Assembly (NCBI RefSeq): GCF_008923365.1
Contig: NZ_WBMR01000020.1
Location: 1-64,000 of the forward strand
Source of the DNA: Actinomadura montaniterrae
GTDB lineage: Bacteria; Actinomycetota; Actinomycetes; Streptosporangiales; Streptosporangiaceae
Direction of reading: 5' to 3'
DNA length: 64,000 bases
Shown: in pieces, positions 37,334-45,973 of the stretch
How the letters are laid out: each line of letters starts with the position of its first letter
How positions within the stretch are numbered: position 1 is the first letter of the stretch
The notes under the pieces: generated by a model
Told to the model about the DNA's origin: nothing
Databases searched by the model: none
Seen by the model: the letters and a program-made list of their open reading frames with translations, nothing else
Made by a program: the position numbers and the translations under genes

Positions 37334-37405
37334 ATGGACCGCGCGGCGCGCTGTTTCGTGCGCCTGTCCATCGAGCCGTCCGTCAGGGGAGCCCTGTCAC
37401 TGTGA
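37334..37405 (+). other. Possible 23-residue upstream frame coupled to the ABC-F gene
   Basis: This frame starts at ATG 37334 and ends in TGA 37403-37405, overlapping the ABC-F start as GTGA. The peptide starts MDRAARCFVRLSIEP and is rich in Arg. The stop-start overlap would allow coupled translation. It has no obvious ribosome site of its own. Confidence 0.3.
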
Positions 37406-39000
37406 TCATCGCGAAAGACATCGAGCTGCGCGCCGGGTCCCGGCTGCTGATCGAGTCCGCCTCGTTCCGGGTCAACCCCGGCGACCGGGTGGGCCTCGTC
37501 GGCCGCAACGGCGCCGGCAAGACCACCCTCACGAAGGTGCTGGCCGGGGAGTCGATCCCCGCGCAGGGCGGCGTCACGTCGTCGGGCACCATCGGCTACC
37601 TCCCGCAGGACCCGCGCGGCGTCGACCTCGACGAGCTGGCCCGCGACCGCATCCTGTCGGCGCGCGGGCTGGACGAGGTCGTCCGCAAGCTGCGCGCCGC
37701 CGAGGAGGCGATGGCCACCGCGACCGGCGAGGAGCGCGACAAGGCCGTCCGCCGGTACGGGCGCCTCGAGGAGCGGCTGCACGTGCTCGGCGGCTACTCC
37801 GCCGAGGCCGAGGCCGCCTCGATCGCCTCCAGCCTCGGGCTGCCCGACCGGGTGCTGGGGCAGCCGCTCGGCACCCTGTCGGGCGGGCAGCGGCGCCGCG
37901 TCGAGCTGGCCCGGATCCTGTTCTCCGGCGCCGACACGCTGCTGCTGGACGAGCCGACCAACCACCTGGACGCCGACTCGATCGTGTGGCTGCGCGACTT
38001 CCTGAAGTCGCACCAGGGCGGCCTGGTCGTGATCAGCCACGACGTCGACCTGCTCGGCGTCGTGGTGAACCGGGTCTTCCACCTGGACGCGAACCGCAGC
38101 GTGATCGACATCTACAACGTCGGCTGGAAGAAGTACCTCGACCAGCGGGAGACCGACGAGCGGCGGCGCAAGCGCGAGACGGCCAACGCGCAGCGGCAGG
38201 CGTCGGCGCTGCTGTCGCAGGCCGACAAGATGCGCGCGAAGGCGACCAAGGCCAAGGCGGCGCAGCAGATGGACCGGCGGGCCCGGCAGCTGCTCGCCGG
38301 CGTCGAGGGGGAGCGGCAGGCCGACAAGGTGGCCAAAATTCGCTTCCCGGACCCGGCACCTTGTGGCAAAACCCCCCTTACCGCCGAAGGTTTGTCGAAA
38401 TCGTACGGATCTTTGGAGATTTTCACCGACGTGGACCTGGCCATCGACCGGGGCAGCCGGGTCGTCGTGCTGGGCCTGAACGGAGCGGGCAAGACCACCC
38501 TCCTGCGCATGCTGGCCGGGGTCGACAAGCCCGACACCGGCACCGTCGTGGCCGGTCACGGCCTGCGGATCGGCTACTACGCCCAGGAGCACGAGACGCT
38601 CGACGTGGACCGCTCGGTGCTGGAGAACATGCAGTCGGCCGCGCCCGGTCTCGCGCCCGTCGAGGTCCGCAAGATCCTGGGCTCGTTCCTGTTCTCCGGC
38701 GACGACGTCGACAAGCCCGCGGGCGTGCTGTCCGGCGGCGAGAAGACCCGGCTGGCGCTGGCGATGCTGGTGGTGTCCAGCGCCAACGTCCTGCTGCTCG
38801 ACGAGCCCACCAACAACCTCGATCCGGCCAGCCGCGAGGAGATCCTCGGGGCCCTGCGCACCTTCGCCGGGGCCATCGTCCTGGTGACCCACGATGAGGG
38901 TGCGGTGGACGCGCTGCGGCCGGAAAGAGTGATTTTGCTGCCCGATGGTGTCGAAGACATCTGGAGTGACGAGTTTGCCGATCTGGTGGCACTTGCGTGA
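37402..39000 (+). CDS. ABC-F subfamily ATPase (Uup/EttA-like)
   Basis: Soluble protein of 532 residues with two ABC domains and no membrane part. Domain 1 has RNGAGKTTLTK (33-43), LSGGQRRRVELA and LLLDEPTNHLDADS; domain 2 has LNGAGKTTLLRML (near 360), LSGGEKTRLALA and LLLDEPTNNLDPAS. The linker between them is a charged coiled coil of about 70 residues. ABC-F proteins of this kind act on ribosomes as translation factors or protect them from antibiotics. The gene order ABC-F, small HTH protein, enoyl-CoA hydratase is one I recall from other actinobacteria. Two stretches use rare, AT-ending codons unlike the rest of the gene (38332-38424 and 38921-39000). Confidence 0.92.
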   Translation: MIIAKDIELRAGSRLLIESASFRVNPGDRVGLVGRNGAGKTTLTKVLAGESIPAQGGVTSSGTIGYLPQDPRGVDLDELARDRILSARGLDEVVRKLRAAEEAMATATGEERDKAVRRYGRLEERLHVLGGYSAEAEAASIASSLGLPDRVLGQPLGTLSGGQRRRVELARILFSGADTLLLDEPTNHLDADSIVWLRDFLKSHQGGLVVISHDVDLLGVVVNRVFHLDANRSVIDIYNVGWKKYLDQRETDERRRKRETANAQRQASALLSQADKMRAKATKAKAAQQMDRRARQLLAGVEGERQADKVAKIRFPDPAPCGKTPLTAEGLSKSYGSLEIFTDVDLAIDRGSRVVVLGLNGAGKTTLLRMLAGVDKPDTGTVVAGHGLRIGYYAQEHETLDVDRSVLENMQSAAPGLAPVEVRKILGSFLFSGDDVDKPAGVLSGGEKTRLALAMLVVSSANVLLLDEPTNNLDPASREEILGALRTFAGAIVLVTHDEGAVDALRPERVILLPDGVEDIWSDEFADLVALA

Positions 39001-39116
39001 CCTGCAGGGTGCCTTCCGCAGATCTTTTCTGGCCGAGTGGGTAGCCGAACGCGCGGGAATGACTGATCATGGCGGGGGATAACGCAGCGGTCACCACATC
39101 ACTACGGGAGGTACTC

Positions 39117-39329
39117 GTGGCCGAGACCCTCAAGAAGGGCACCCGCGTGACCGGTGCCGAGCGCGACAAGCTGGCGGCGGACCTCAAGAAGAGGTACGAC
39201 TCCGGCGAGAGCATCCGCGCCCTGGCAGCCGCCACCGGCCGCTCGTACGGCTTCATCCACCGGATCCTCACCGAGTCCGGAGTCAACCTGCGCGGTCGCG
39301 GCGGCGCGACCCGGGGCAAGAAGTCCTGA
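39117..39329 (+). CDS. Small helix-turn-helix protein, conserved in actinobacteria
   Basis: Protein of 70 residues with an HTH in SIRALAAATGRSYGFIHRIL, preceded by a basic VTGAERDKLAADLKKRYDSG segment and ending in RGRGGATRGKKS, a tail likely to touch DNA. It is nearly the same as a family found next to the ABC-F gene throughout actinobacteria; the function is not known to me. I start at GTG 39117, with GGGAGG seven bases upstream, rather than at ATG 39069, which would add a non-conserved segment. Confidence 0.85.
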   Translation: MAETLKKGTRVTGAERDKLAADLKKRYDSGESIRALAAATGRSYGFIHRILTESGVNLRGRGGATRGKKS

Positions 39330-39526
39330 CCGGACGAACGTCCCGAACGGACGCGGGTCCACAACGGCCCCCGGTCCCGGACGGGCGGCTTCCCCCGGAC
39401 GAGCGCACCGCCTGATCCGTCGCCGCGGCCCACCGAGTAGGGTTCGGTCGCGGCGGCGGGCAGGTCGGGTCCCGCCCCGTGGACGGCGGGGCGGGCCCGC
39501 CGCGCTCGTTGGAGGGGGAAGGTTCG

Positions 39527-40333
39527 ATGGCGGACGCGAACGCCGGGACGGAGACGGCCACCGCGGCCGGGCCGGCCGAGGAGGAGCTGGCCGGGGCCGG
39601 GCTGCGGCTGGAGGTCGACGGGGCGGTCGCGACCGTCACGCTGAACCGGCCGGAGCGGCGCAACGCCATGACGTTCGCCACCTGGCGCGGTCTGGCGGCG
39701 ATCGGACGGTCGCTGCCGGAGGGCGTGCGGGTGGTCGTGCTGCGCGGCGCCGGTCCCTCGTTCTCGGCGGGCATCGACCTGTCGATGTTCTCCGGCGGCG
39801 GGGAGGGGTTCGCCGACGGCTCCGACGCCGCGGCGACGGACCGCTTCATCGCCGAGCTGCAGGAGGGGTACACCTGGCTGCGGCGCCCCGACATCGTCAC
39901 CGTCGCGGCGGTGCACGGGCACGTCATCGGCGGCGGGTTCCAGCTCGCGCTGGCCTGCGACATCCGGGTCGCGGCCGACGACGTCAAGTTCTGCATGAAG
40001 GAGCCCGCGCTCGGGCTCGTCCCCGACCTCACCGGCACCAAGCCGCTGGTGGAGATCGTCGGCATCGGGCGCGCCCTGGAGCTGTGCCTCACGGCCCGGA
40101 CCGTGCAGGCCGAGGAGGCGGCGCGGCTCGGCCTCGCCGAGATCGTCGTGCCGCGCGACGGCCTGGACGCCGCGGTCGGCGGCCTGGTGGAGTCCCTGCT
40201 CGCGGTGAACCCCGGCGCCGCCGTGGCCACCAAGCGGCTGCTGTGGGAGGCCGCGGAGAACACCCTCGAGCAGCAGTGCGCCGCCGAGCGCCGCGAGCAG
40301 ATCGGCCGCCTCCGCGAGCTGTTCGGCAAGTGA
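39527..40333 (+). CDS. Enoyl-CoA hydratase/isomerase family protein
   Basis: Crotonase-fold enzyme of 268 residues. RNAMTFATWRGL and GAGPSFSAGIDLSMF give the first oxyanion-hole strand; HGHVIGGGFQLALACDIRVA the second; KEPALGLVPDLTGTKPLVEIVG carries the region of the catalytic glutamates, where Asp (VPDLTG) stands in one of the positions. It may thus be an isomerase or dehydratase rather than a strict hydratase. The start is ATG 39527 with GGAGGGGGAAGG upstream. It is convergent with the peptidase gene that follows. Confidence 0.85.
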   Translation: MADANAGTETATAAGPAEEELAGAGLRLEVDGAVATVTLNRPERRNAMTFATWRGLAAIGRSLPEGVRVVVLRGAGPSFSAGIDLSMFSGGGEGFADGSDAAATDRFIAELQEGYTWLRRPDIVTVAAVHGHVIGGGFQLALACDIRVAADDVKFCMKEPALGLVPDLTGTKPLVEIVGIGRALELCLTARTVQAEEAARLGLAEIVVPRDGLDAAVGGLVESLLAVNPGAAVATKRLLWEAAENTLEQQCAAERREQIGRLRELFGK

Positions 40334-40369
40334 CCCTCGCACCCTCCCCGCACGCCTGATCGTCGACGT

Positions 40370-40415
40370 GCGGCGAGCCGCCGTCATGGCCGAGCGCATG
40401 ACGACGGCTCGCCGC
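40370..40415. terminator. Bidirectional terminator between convergent genes
   Basis: GCGGCGAGCCGCCGTCATG (40370-40388) pairs with the arm at 40397-40415 at 18 of 19 positions around an eight-base loop. It lies between the enoyl-CoA hydratase and X-Pro peptidase stops. Confidence 0.8.
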
Positions 40416-40432
40416 GGGTCGGCGCGTGCCGG

Positions 40433-42403
40433 TCAGCCGAGGGCCTCGCGGCCGCCGCGGGCGAGCGGGAGGTCGACGCGGCTGACGCCCGTCCGCACCG
40501 TGACGCCGGTGCCGGCCGGGTAGCGCAGCGTGTAGTCGTGGTCGGTGGACAGCAGGATCACGCCGAGCCGGTGGCCGGCCTTGACGGTGTAGTCGGTCGG
40601 CTGGAGGTCCCAGCGGAACGTGTAGGTGCGGCCCGCCGTGATCGGGTCGGTGCGGCTGAAGCTCTTCCGGTTCCGTGCGTCCAGCCAGCCCCGTGTGATG
40701 ATCTTGTACGGGGCGGTCTGCATGGCGAGGGCCTGCCGGGTGGTGCAGCCCTCGTCGCCCGGGACGCTCTGCCCATAGCAGACCTTCTGCCCGGTGTCGA
40801 CGCGGGCGCCCGTCGGCCGGCTGTCGGTGCCGTAGTCGACCAGCAGCGCCGTCAGGTACGGCGACCGGCCGTCCAGCGAGGCGCGCAGCGACACCGACGG
40901 CGTGCCGTCGATCCGGACCGGCCGGTCCAGCGTCCCGGTGAGGTAGGCGAGCCGGTTCGGGTCCGCCTGATCCTGGTTCGCGAGCAGGTCCTCGGCGGTG
41001 CGGGTCTTCCCCTCGTCGGTGAAGCCCTGCGTCGCGCCGGCCCCGGCCCGCAGGCCGAGCGTGCCGGGCTGGCCGGACGGCCCCGCGTTCAGCCGGACCG
41101 GAACCGTGCGGGTGCCGGGGATCGGCCAGTCCGTCGCCGTCTCCCACGTCCCGTCCGCATGCTCGATGTCGACGCGCGGCTCCTTGTCGATGTCGTTGCG
41201 GATGCCGTACAGGTAGCGGTCGAACCAGTGCAGCGTCTGCCGCAGCCACTCCTCCACGCGCCAGCGGAACGGCGTGGAGTGGTTGCCCTGGTGCAGCCAC
41301 AGCTTGCGCGGCACGCCCGCCTTCTTCAGCGCGTTCCACCACTGGACGGAGTTCTTGAGCTTGACGTTCCAGTCGTTGAGCCCGTGCACCACCATGACGG
41401 CGGCGTGCACGTTCCGCGCCTGGCCGACGTAGTCCCGCTCGGCCCAGACCTTGCCGTAGTCGCCGGTCTCGCGGTCCTGGGTGGCCTCGATGTCGTCGAT
41501 GACCTTCTTGCAGACCTCGGGGTTCTGGCGGGTCAGCACGGCCTTCGCCAGGACGTCCAGGTCCTCGCCCTGGTAGCCGCCGGGCGCGACGACGCCGCCG
41601 CCCGCGCGGTAGTAGTCGTACCAGCTGCTGATCCCGGCGATCGGGACGATGGCCTTCAGGCCCTCGACGCCCGACGCGGCGGCCATGTTCGGCAGCGTCC
41701 CGTCGTAGGACTGGCCGATCATGCCGACGTTCCCGGTCGACCAGGTGGCCTTGACCGGCGTGCCGTCGGGCGCCCAGCCGCGGGCGCGGCCGTTCAGCCA
41801 GTCGACCGCGGCCTTGGCGCCGGCCTGCTCGCTGCGGTCCCCGGACGTCGGGCAGCCGGTGGAGCCGCCCGTCCCGATGCTGTCGAGGTCGGCGACGGCG
41901 TACCCGCGCGGCAGGAAGTAGTTGTCGTAGTAGCCGGGGAACATCTCGGCGAGGTTCCGCTGCGTGGTGGTCAGCGCGCGGGCCCGCGCGTCGCCGATGT
42001 CCACCGGGTGGTTCGGGACGTCGTTGATGCCGGCCCAGTACGGGCTCGGCTCCATGATCGTCGGGACCTTGAGGCCGGCGGTGTCGGTCTCCTTCGGCCG
42101 CATGATCCGCAGTTGCACGCGGTCGCGCACGCCGTCGTGGTCGCTGTCGGCCGTGGTCTCGATGTTCACGGTCTGCGTGACGGCGTCGGCGCGGGAGAAC
42201 ACCGGCTGGGTCTCGCCGCCGGAGACGGTAAGGCGGTGCGGCGCGGCGGGCGTGGATCTCGCGGACGCGGACGCGGCGGGCAGGGCGGTGGCGAGCAGCG
42301 CGGCGGCGGTGGCCAGTGCGACGGCACCGGTGGTCAGGGTGACGGCACCGGCGCCCGCTCGTGGCGGGCGCATGCGCGGGCGCTGTGGTGAGCGCTGGGG
42401 CAC
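40433..42403 (-). CDS. Secreted Xaa-Pro dipeptidyl-peptidase (S15)
   Basis: Secreted serine peptidase of 656 residues that should remove X-Pro dipeptides from peptide N-termini. A long signal peptide (about 1-46) has an RPPR basic start, a hydrophobic core and an ALPAASA cleavage region. The alpha/beta hydrolase domain carries Ser232 in GMIGQSYDG, Asp344 in HGLNDWNV and His371/His375 in HQGNHSTPF; a C-terminal jelly-roll domain (about 430-656) is of the PepX_C type. The start is GTG 42403 with AGGAG upstream. It is divergent from an ABC exporter. Confidence 0.92.
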   Translation of the reverse strand: MPQRSPQRPRMRPPRAGAGAVTLTTGAVALATAAALLATALPAASASARSTPAAPHRLTVSGGETQPVFSRADAVTQTVNIETTADSDHDGVRDRVQLRIMRPKETDTAGLKVPTIMEPSPYWAGINDVPNHPVDIGDARARALTTTQRNLAEMFPGYYDNYFLPRGYAVADLDSIGTGGSTGCPTSGDRSEQAGAKAAVDWLNGRARGWAPDGTPVKATWSTGNVGMIGQSYDGTLPNMAAASGVEGLKAIVPIAGISSWYDYYRAGGGVVAPGGYQGEDLDVLAKAVLTRQNPEVCKKVIDDIEATQDRETGDYGKVWAERDYVGQARNVHAAVMVVHGLNDWNVKLKNSVQWWNALKKAGVPRKLWLHQGNHSTPFRWRVEEWLRQTLHWFDRYLYGIRNDIDKEPRVDIEHADGTWETATDWPIPGTRTVPVRLNAGPSGQPGTLGLRAGAGATQGFTDEGKTRTAEDLLANQDQADPNRLAYLTGTLDRPVRIDGTPSVSLRASLDGRSPYLTALLVDYGTDSRPTGARVDTGQKVCYGQSVPGDEGCTTRQALAMQTAPYKIITRGWLDARNRKSFSRTDPITAGRTYTFRWDLQPTDYTVKAGHRLGVILLSTDHDYTLRYPAGTGVTVRTGVSRVDLPLARGGREALG

Positions 42404-42613
42404 GGGGGCTCCTGGGGGGTGAGAGCCTGATGTTGTTGATCACATTAACCACCGGTTCGGGCGGGAAGTCCAGAGCCGTTACGCCGTGAGCGGAGCCGGG
42501 AAGCGCGGCGGCCGGGCGCGCGTTGTCCCGGCCGGATACTGAGATGCTTACTTGATTACGTTTCACGCGCGCCCATCCCGCGCCGGGCGCGCGGCGACCC
42601 CTCGGAGGTACTG

Positions 42614-44587
42614 GTGGGCATGCCGGGAATGCCGGGCAACGGCTGGCAGGTGATGGCCTCGTTCCGCCGCGACGAGTCCGTCACCCAGCAGCGGCTCAAG
42701 CCCGGCACCATCAAGCGGATCGCGGGCTACGCCCGCCCCTACACCCGTGACCTGGTCCTGTTCCTCGGCCTGAACGCGCTCGCCGCGCTCGTCGTCGTCG
42801 CCAACCCGCTGCTGCTGAAGTCGATCATCGACCGCGGCATCCTGCACCACCGCCAGGACCTCGTGATCTGGCTCGCCGTCGCGGTGGCCGGGCTCGCCCT
42901 GCTGGACGCGGCGCTCGGGCTCGCGCAGCGCTGGTACTCCGCCCGCATCGGCGAGGGCCTGATCTACGACCTGCGCAGCGAGGTGTTCGGGCACGTCCAG
43001 CGCCAGCCCGTCGCGTTCTTCATGCGGGCGCAGACCGGCTCCCTGGTCAGCCGGCTCAACAACGACGTGATCGGGGCGCAGCGGGCCCTCACCACCACCC
43101 TGTCGTCGGTGGTCTCCAACGTGATCAGCCTGGTCCTGGTGCTGATCACGATGATGATCCTGTCCTGGCAGGTGACGGTGATCGCGCTGCTGCTGCTCCC
43201 GGTGTTCATCCTGCCGGCCAAGTGGGTCGGCAAGCGGCTGTCGCGGATCAGCCGCGAGCAGATGGTGCTGGACGCCGAGATGAGCTCGCTGATGACCGAG
43301 CGGTTCAACGTCGCGGGCGCCATGCTGGCCAAGCTCTACGGACGCCCCGCCGAGGAGGAGGAGAACTTCTCCGGGCGCGCCGCGCGGGTCCGCGACATCG
43401 GGGTCGTCTCCGCCATGTACGGGCGCGTGTTCTTCACCGGCCTCACGCTCGTCGCCGCGCTCGCCACCGCGATGGTCTACGGCGTCGGCGGCTACCTGGT
43501 CGTGGACGGCAACTTCCAGCTCGGCACGCTCGTCGCCCTCGCCACCCTGCTCACCCGCATGTACGGGCCGCTCACCGCGCTGTCCAACGTCCATGTGGAC
43601 GTCATGACGGCGCTCGTCAGCTTCGACCGGGTCTTCGAGGTCCTCGACCTCAAGCCGCTGATCCGCGACCGCGAGGGCGCCCGGACGCTGCCCGAGGCCC
43701 GCGAGGCCGGGACGGCCGCCCTGGCCAAGGCCAACGGGAACGGAGCCGCCCGGCAGGGCGCCCCGGCGATCCGGTTCGAGCACGTCCGGTTCGCCTACCC
43801 GTCGGCCGACGAGGTGTCGCTGGCGTCGCTGGAGTCGATCGCCCGCACCGACCACGCCCCCGGCAAGGAGGTGCTGCACGACGTCGACTTCACCGCCGCG
43901 CCGGGGCAGCTCGTCGCGCTGGTCGGGCCGTCCGGCGCCGGGAAGTCGACGATCACGCACCTGGTGTCGCGGCTCTACGACGTGTCGGACGGCGCGGTGA
44001 AGATCGGCGGCGTGGACGTCCGCGACGTCACCCTCGACTCGCTGCGCGCCGAGGTCGGCGTGGTCAGCCAGGACGCGCACCTGTTCCACGACACGATCCG
44101 CGAGAACATGCGCTACGCCCGCCCGGACGCCACCGACGAGGAGATCCTCGCCGCGCTGGACGCCGCGCAGATCGGCGGGCTGGTCGCCGGGATGCCGGAG
44201 GGCCTGGACACCGTCGTCGGCGACCGCGGCTACCGGCTGTCGGGCGGTGAGAAGCAGCGCCTGGCGATCGCGCGGCTGCTGCTGAAGGCGCCGTCGGTGG
44301 TGGTGCTGGACGAGGCGACCGCGCACCTGGACTCCGAGTCCGAGGCCGCCGTCCAGGAGGCGCTGCGGACGGCGCTGGCCGGCCGGACGTCGCTGGTGAT
44401 CGCGCACCGGCTGTCCACGATCCGGGAGGCCGACCAGATCCTGGTGATCGAGGAGGGCCGCGTCGCCGAGCGCGGGCGGCACGAGGAGCTGCTGCTGGAA
44501 GGCGGGCTGTACGCCGAGCTGTACCGCACGCAGTTCTCCCACCAGAAGGACGAGGAGCGCGCCACCGAGCCCCTCGGTGCCGAGTAG
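42614..44587 (+). CDS. ABC exporter with fused membrane and ATPase domains
   Basis: Homodimer-type exporter of 657 residues, MsbA/LmrA-like. Six helices occupy about 40-330, and the ATPase domain about 380-630: Walker A VGPSGAGKSTITHLV, Q-loop VVSQDAHLFHDTI, signature LSGGEKQRLAIARL and Walker B VVVLDEATAHLDSES. A Q-loop-proximal insertion of about 20 residues (LASLESIARTDHAPGKEV) lies before Walker A. The start is GTG 42614 with GGAGG upstream. Substrate is unknown; lipids or drugs are usual. Three copies of a palindromic repeat lie directly after it. Confidence 0.92.
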   Translation: MGMPGMPGNGWQVMASFRRDESVTQQRLKPGTIKRIAGYARPYTRDLVLFLGLNALAALVVVANPLLLKSIIDRGILHHRQDLVIWLAVAVAGLALLDAALGLAQRWYSARIGEGLIYDLRSEVFGHVQRQPVAFFMRAQTGSLVSRLNNDVIGAQRALTTTLSSVVSNVISLVLVLITMMILSWQVTVIALLLLPVFILPAKWVGKRLSRISREQMVLDAEMSSLMTERFNVAGAMLAKLYGRPAEEEENFSGRAARVRDIGVVSAMYGRVFFTGLTLVAALATAMVYGVGGYLVVDGNFQLGTLVALATLLTRMYGPLTALSNVHVDVMTALVSFDRVFEVLDLKPLIRDREGARTLPEAREAGTAALAKANGNGAARQGAPAIRFEHVRFAYPSADEVSLASLESIARTDHAPGKEVLHDVDFTAAPGQLVALVGPSGAGKSTITHLVSRLYDVSDGAVKIGGVDVRDVTLDSLRAEVGVVSQDAHLFHDTIRENMRYARPDATDEEILAALDAAQIGGLVAGMPEGLDTVVGDRGYRLSGGEKQRLAIARLLLKAPSVVVLDEATAHLDSESEAAVQEALRTALAGRTSLVIAHRLSTIREADQILVIEEGRVAERGRHEELLLEGGLYAELYRTQFSHQKDEERATEPLGAE

Positions 44588-44598
44588 CGGACCGCCGG

Positions 44599-44692
44599 GC
44601 TCAGTGCTTCTGTGGGGAGCGGCCCCCACGCCCCCGGCAAGGGCACCTGAACGGCGCCTTCCACTCCGCTGGCGCTCCGCTCCAGGCGCCGT
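44599..44692 (-). repeat. Palindromic repeat, locus A copy 1
   Basis: First of three tandem copies, 94 bp. In order on the plus strand: GCTCAGTGCTTCTGTGGGG, an imperfect G/C hairpin, GCCCCCGGCAAGGG, CACCTGAACGGCGCC, a 26-nt core and GGCGCCGT. Only eight bases of the outer stem pair directly here. Confidence 0.85.
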
Positions 44693-44788
44693 GCTCAGTG
44701 CTTTCTGTGGGGGGCGACCCCCACGCCCCCCGGCAAGGGCACCTGAACGGCGCCTTCCACTCCGCTGGCGCTCCGCTCCAGGCGCCGT
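44693..44788 (-). repeat. Palindromic repeat, locus A copy 2
   Basis: Second tandem copy, 96 bp, nearly the same as the first but with GTGGGGGGCGACCCCCAC intact and one more T and C. The core is identical to that of copies 1 and 3. Confidence 0.85.
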
Positions 44789-44889
44789 GCTCAGTGCTTC
44801 TGTGGGGGGCGACCCCCATGCCCCCGGCAAGGGCACCTGAACGGCGCCTTCCACTCCGCTGGCGCTCCGCTCCAGGCGCCGTTCAGGTG
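44789..44889 (-). repeat. Palindromic repeat, locus A copy 3, enclosing the sulfotransferase stop codon
   Basis: Third copy, joined to the sulfotransferase gene. CACCTGAACGGCGCC (44834-44848) pairs perfectly with GGCGCCGTTCAGGTG (44875-44889), 15 bp around the 26-nt core (44849-44874). The right arm contains the stop codon of the sulfotransferase (44883-44885 on the minus strand). Read from that gene the order is stop, large palindrome, then the G/C hairpin, as at locus C. It probably works as a terminator between two convergent genes. Confidence 0.88.
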
Positions 44890-45866
44890 TCGGTGCTGAG
44901 GCGGTAGCCGAGGCGCTGCAGCTCCGTCCCGGCGACCTTCTCGACCTGCGCGAGCTGGCGGGGCGTCAGGCGGTCCCGCCAGGCGCCGACGGCGTGCTCG
45001 GCGCCGCCCGCGTCCGGCCCGCCGTGCGCCCCGGCCCGGACGAGCCCGGACAGCGTCGTCTTCGACAGGTCCGCGTCCAGGTACCGCGACATGTCCCCGG
45101 CGACCCGGCGGGGCCGGGCGACCAGATCCTCGTAGCGGACGGTGAACAGCTGCTCCTCCGGCACCTGCTGCCGCAGCCGGGCGCTGAGGCGCACCGAGCC
45201 GCGCCAGCGCAGCGCGCACTTCACGGCCGCCGCCGCCTGCGGCCAGCGGTTGCGCTCGGTGTGGTCCTCGACCCCGAAGAACGGGTTCGGGAACACCGTG
45301 TCGAGGTTGGCGAGGCCCGGCTTGAACCACGCCAGGCACCGGTCGTCGGCGAGCATGTCGGCGACGGCGTCCCGGCCGTCCCGGATCACCTGGACGAGCT
45401 GGGCGTCGGGGAAGGCGTCCAGCAGCACGTCCGCGCTGTAGATCAGGTCGGGGGAGGCGTCGGCGTAGCGGGTGATGCCGCGCGGCTGCACGCACGGCCC
45501 CTCGACGTCGCCGTCGTGTACCGGGCGGTCGCGCAGCACCGCCGGGCGCGGCGGCAGCCCGGCCAGCTCCCGGCACTCCTCCGGGCACTCCGCGCAGGCC
45601 CGCGCGGAGATCTGCCAGGCCTCGGCGTAGGCGTCCCGGATCACCCGCGCGGCCCCCGCGCCGCGCTCGGTGGCGATGGCGGGGCGGCGGGCGAAGGCGT
45701 AGACGACGCGCAGGACGCCCGGCCGCCCGGTGGTGAGATGGAACCCGGCGGACCGCTTGACCGCGCGCGCGAGGAGACCGGCACCCGAGTGCGGCGCGCC
45801 CAGGATGAAGACCGGGCGGTGGACCTTGGTGCCGTTGATCACCAGGATGTGCGGCGTCGACCTCAT
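44883..45866 (-). CDS. Sulfotransferase family protein
   Basis: PAPS-dependent sulfotransferase-like protein of 327 residues. The 5'-phosphosulfate loop is FILGAPHSGAGLLARAV near residue 20, with SGAGLL for the usual SGTTLL; the 3'-phosphate motif is LVQVIRDGRDAVADML near residue 155. A Cys-rich segment ACAECPEEC near residue 90 is unusual and may bind metal. The acceptor is unknown; lipid- and glycopeptide-modifying enzymes of actinobacteria belong here. The start is ATG 45866. The stop codon lies in a palindromic repeat arm. Confidence 0.8.
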   Translation of the reverse strand: MRSTPHILVINGTKVHRPVFILGAPHSGAGLLARAVKRSAGFHLTTGRPGVLRVVYAFARRPAIATERGAGAARVIRDAYAEAWQISARACAECPEECRELAGLPPRPAVLRDRPVHDGDVEGPCVQPRGITRYADASPDLIYSADVLLDAFPDAQLVQVIRDGRDAVADMLADDRCLAWFKPGLANLDTVFPNPFFGVEDHTERNRWPQAAAAVKCALRWRGSVRLSARLRQQVPEEQLFTVRYEDLVARPRRVAGDMSRYLDADLSKTTLSGLVRAGAHGGPDAGGAEHAVGAWRDRLTPRQLAQVEKVAGTELQRLGYRLSTDT

Positions 45867-45973
45867 ACCCGGCCAAGTTTGTCACCTTTTGGCAGCCGGT
45901 CGGGCCGTGACGCACCGTAGCGGCCGCCCGAAACCGGGACGCGCCCGGATCGTTCGGCCCCTAACCTTGAGGA

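Noticed and set aside
39069-39116. ATG 48 bp upstream of the small HTH protein as start
   Set aside because: GTG 39117 has a strong GGGAGG at proper distance and matches the conserved N-terminus.
44599-44889. Tandem units resembling a CRISPR array
   Set aside because: The units of about 95 bp follow each other directly with no unique spacers, and there are no cas genes.
44588-44907. Short open frames within the locus A repeats
   Set aside because: They arise from G/C-rich repeat sequence in several frames and have no start-site support.
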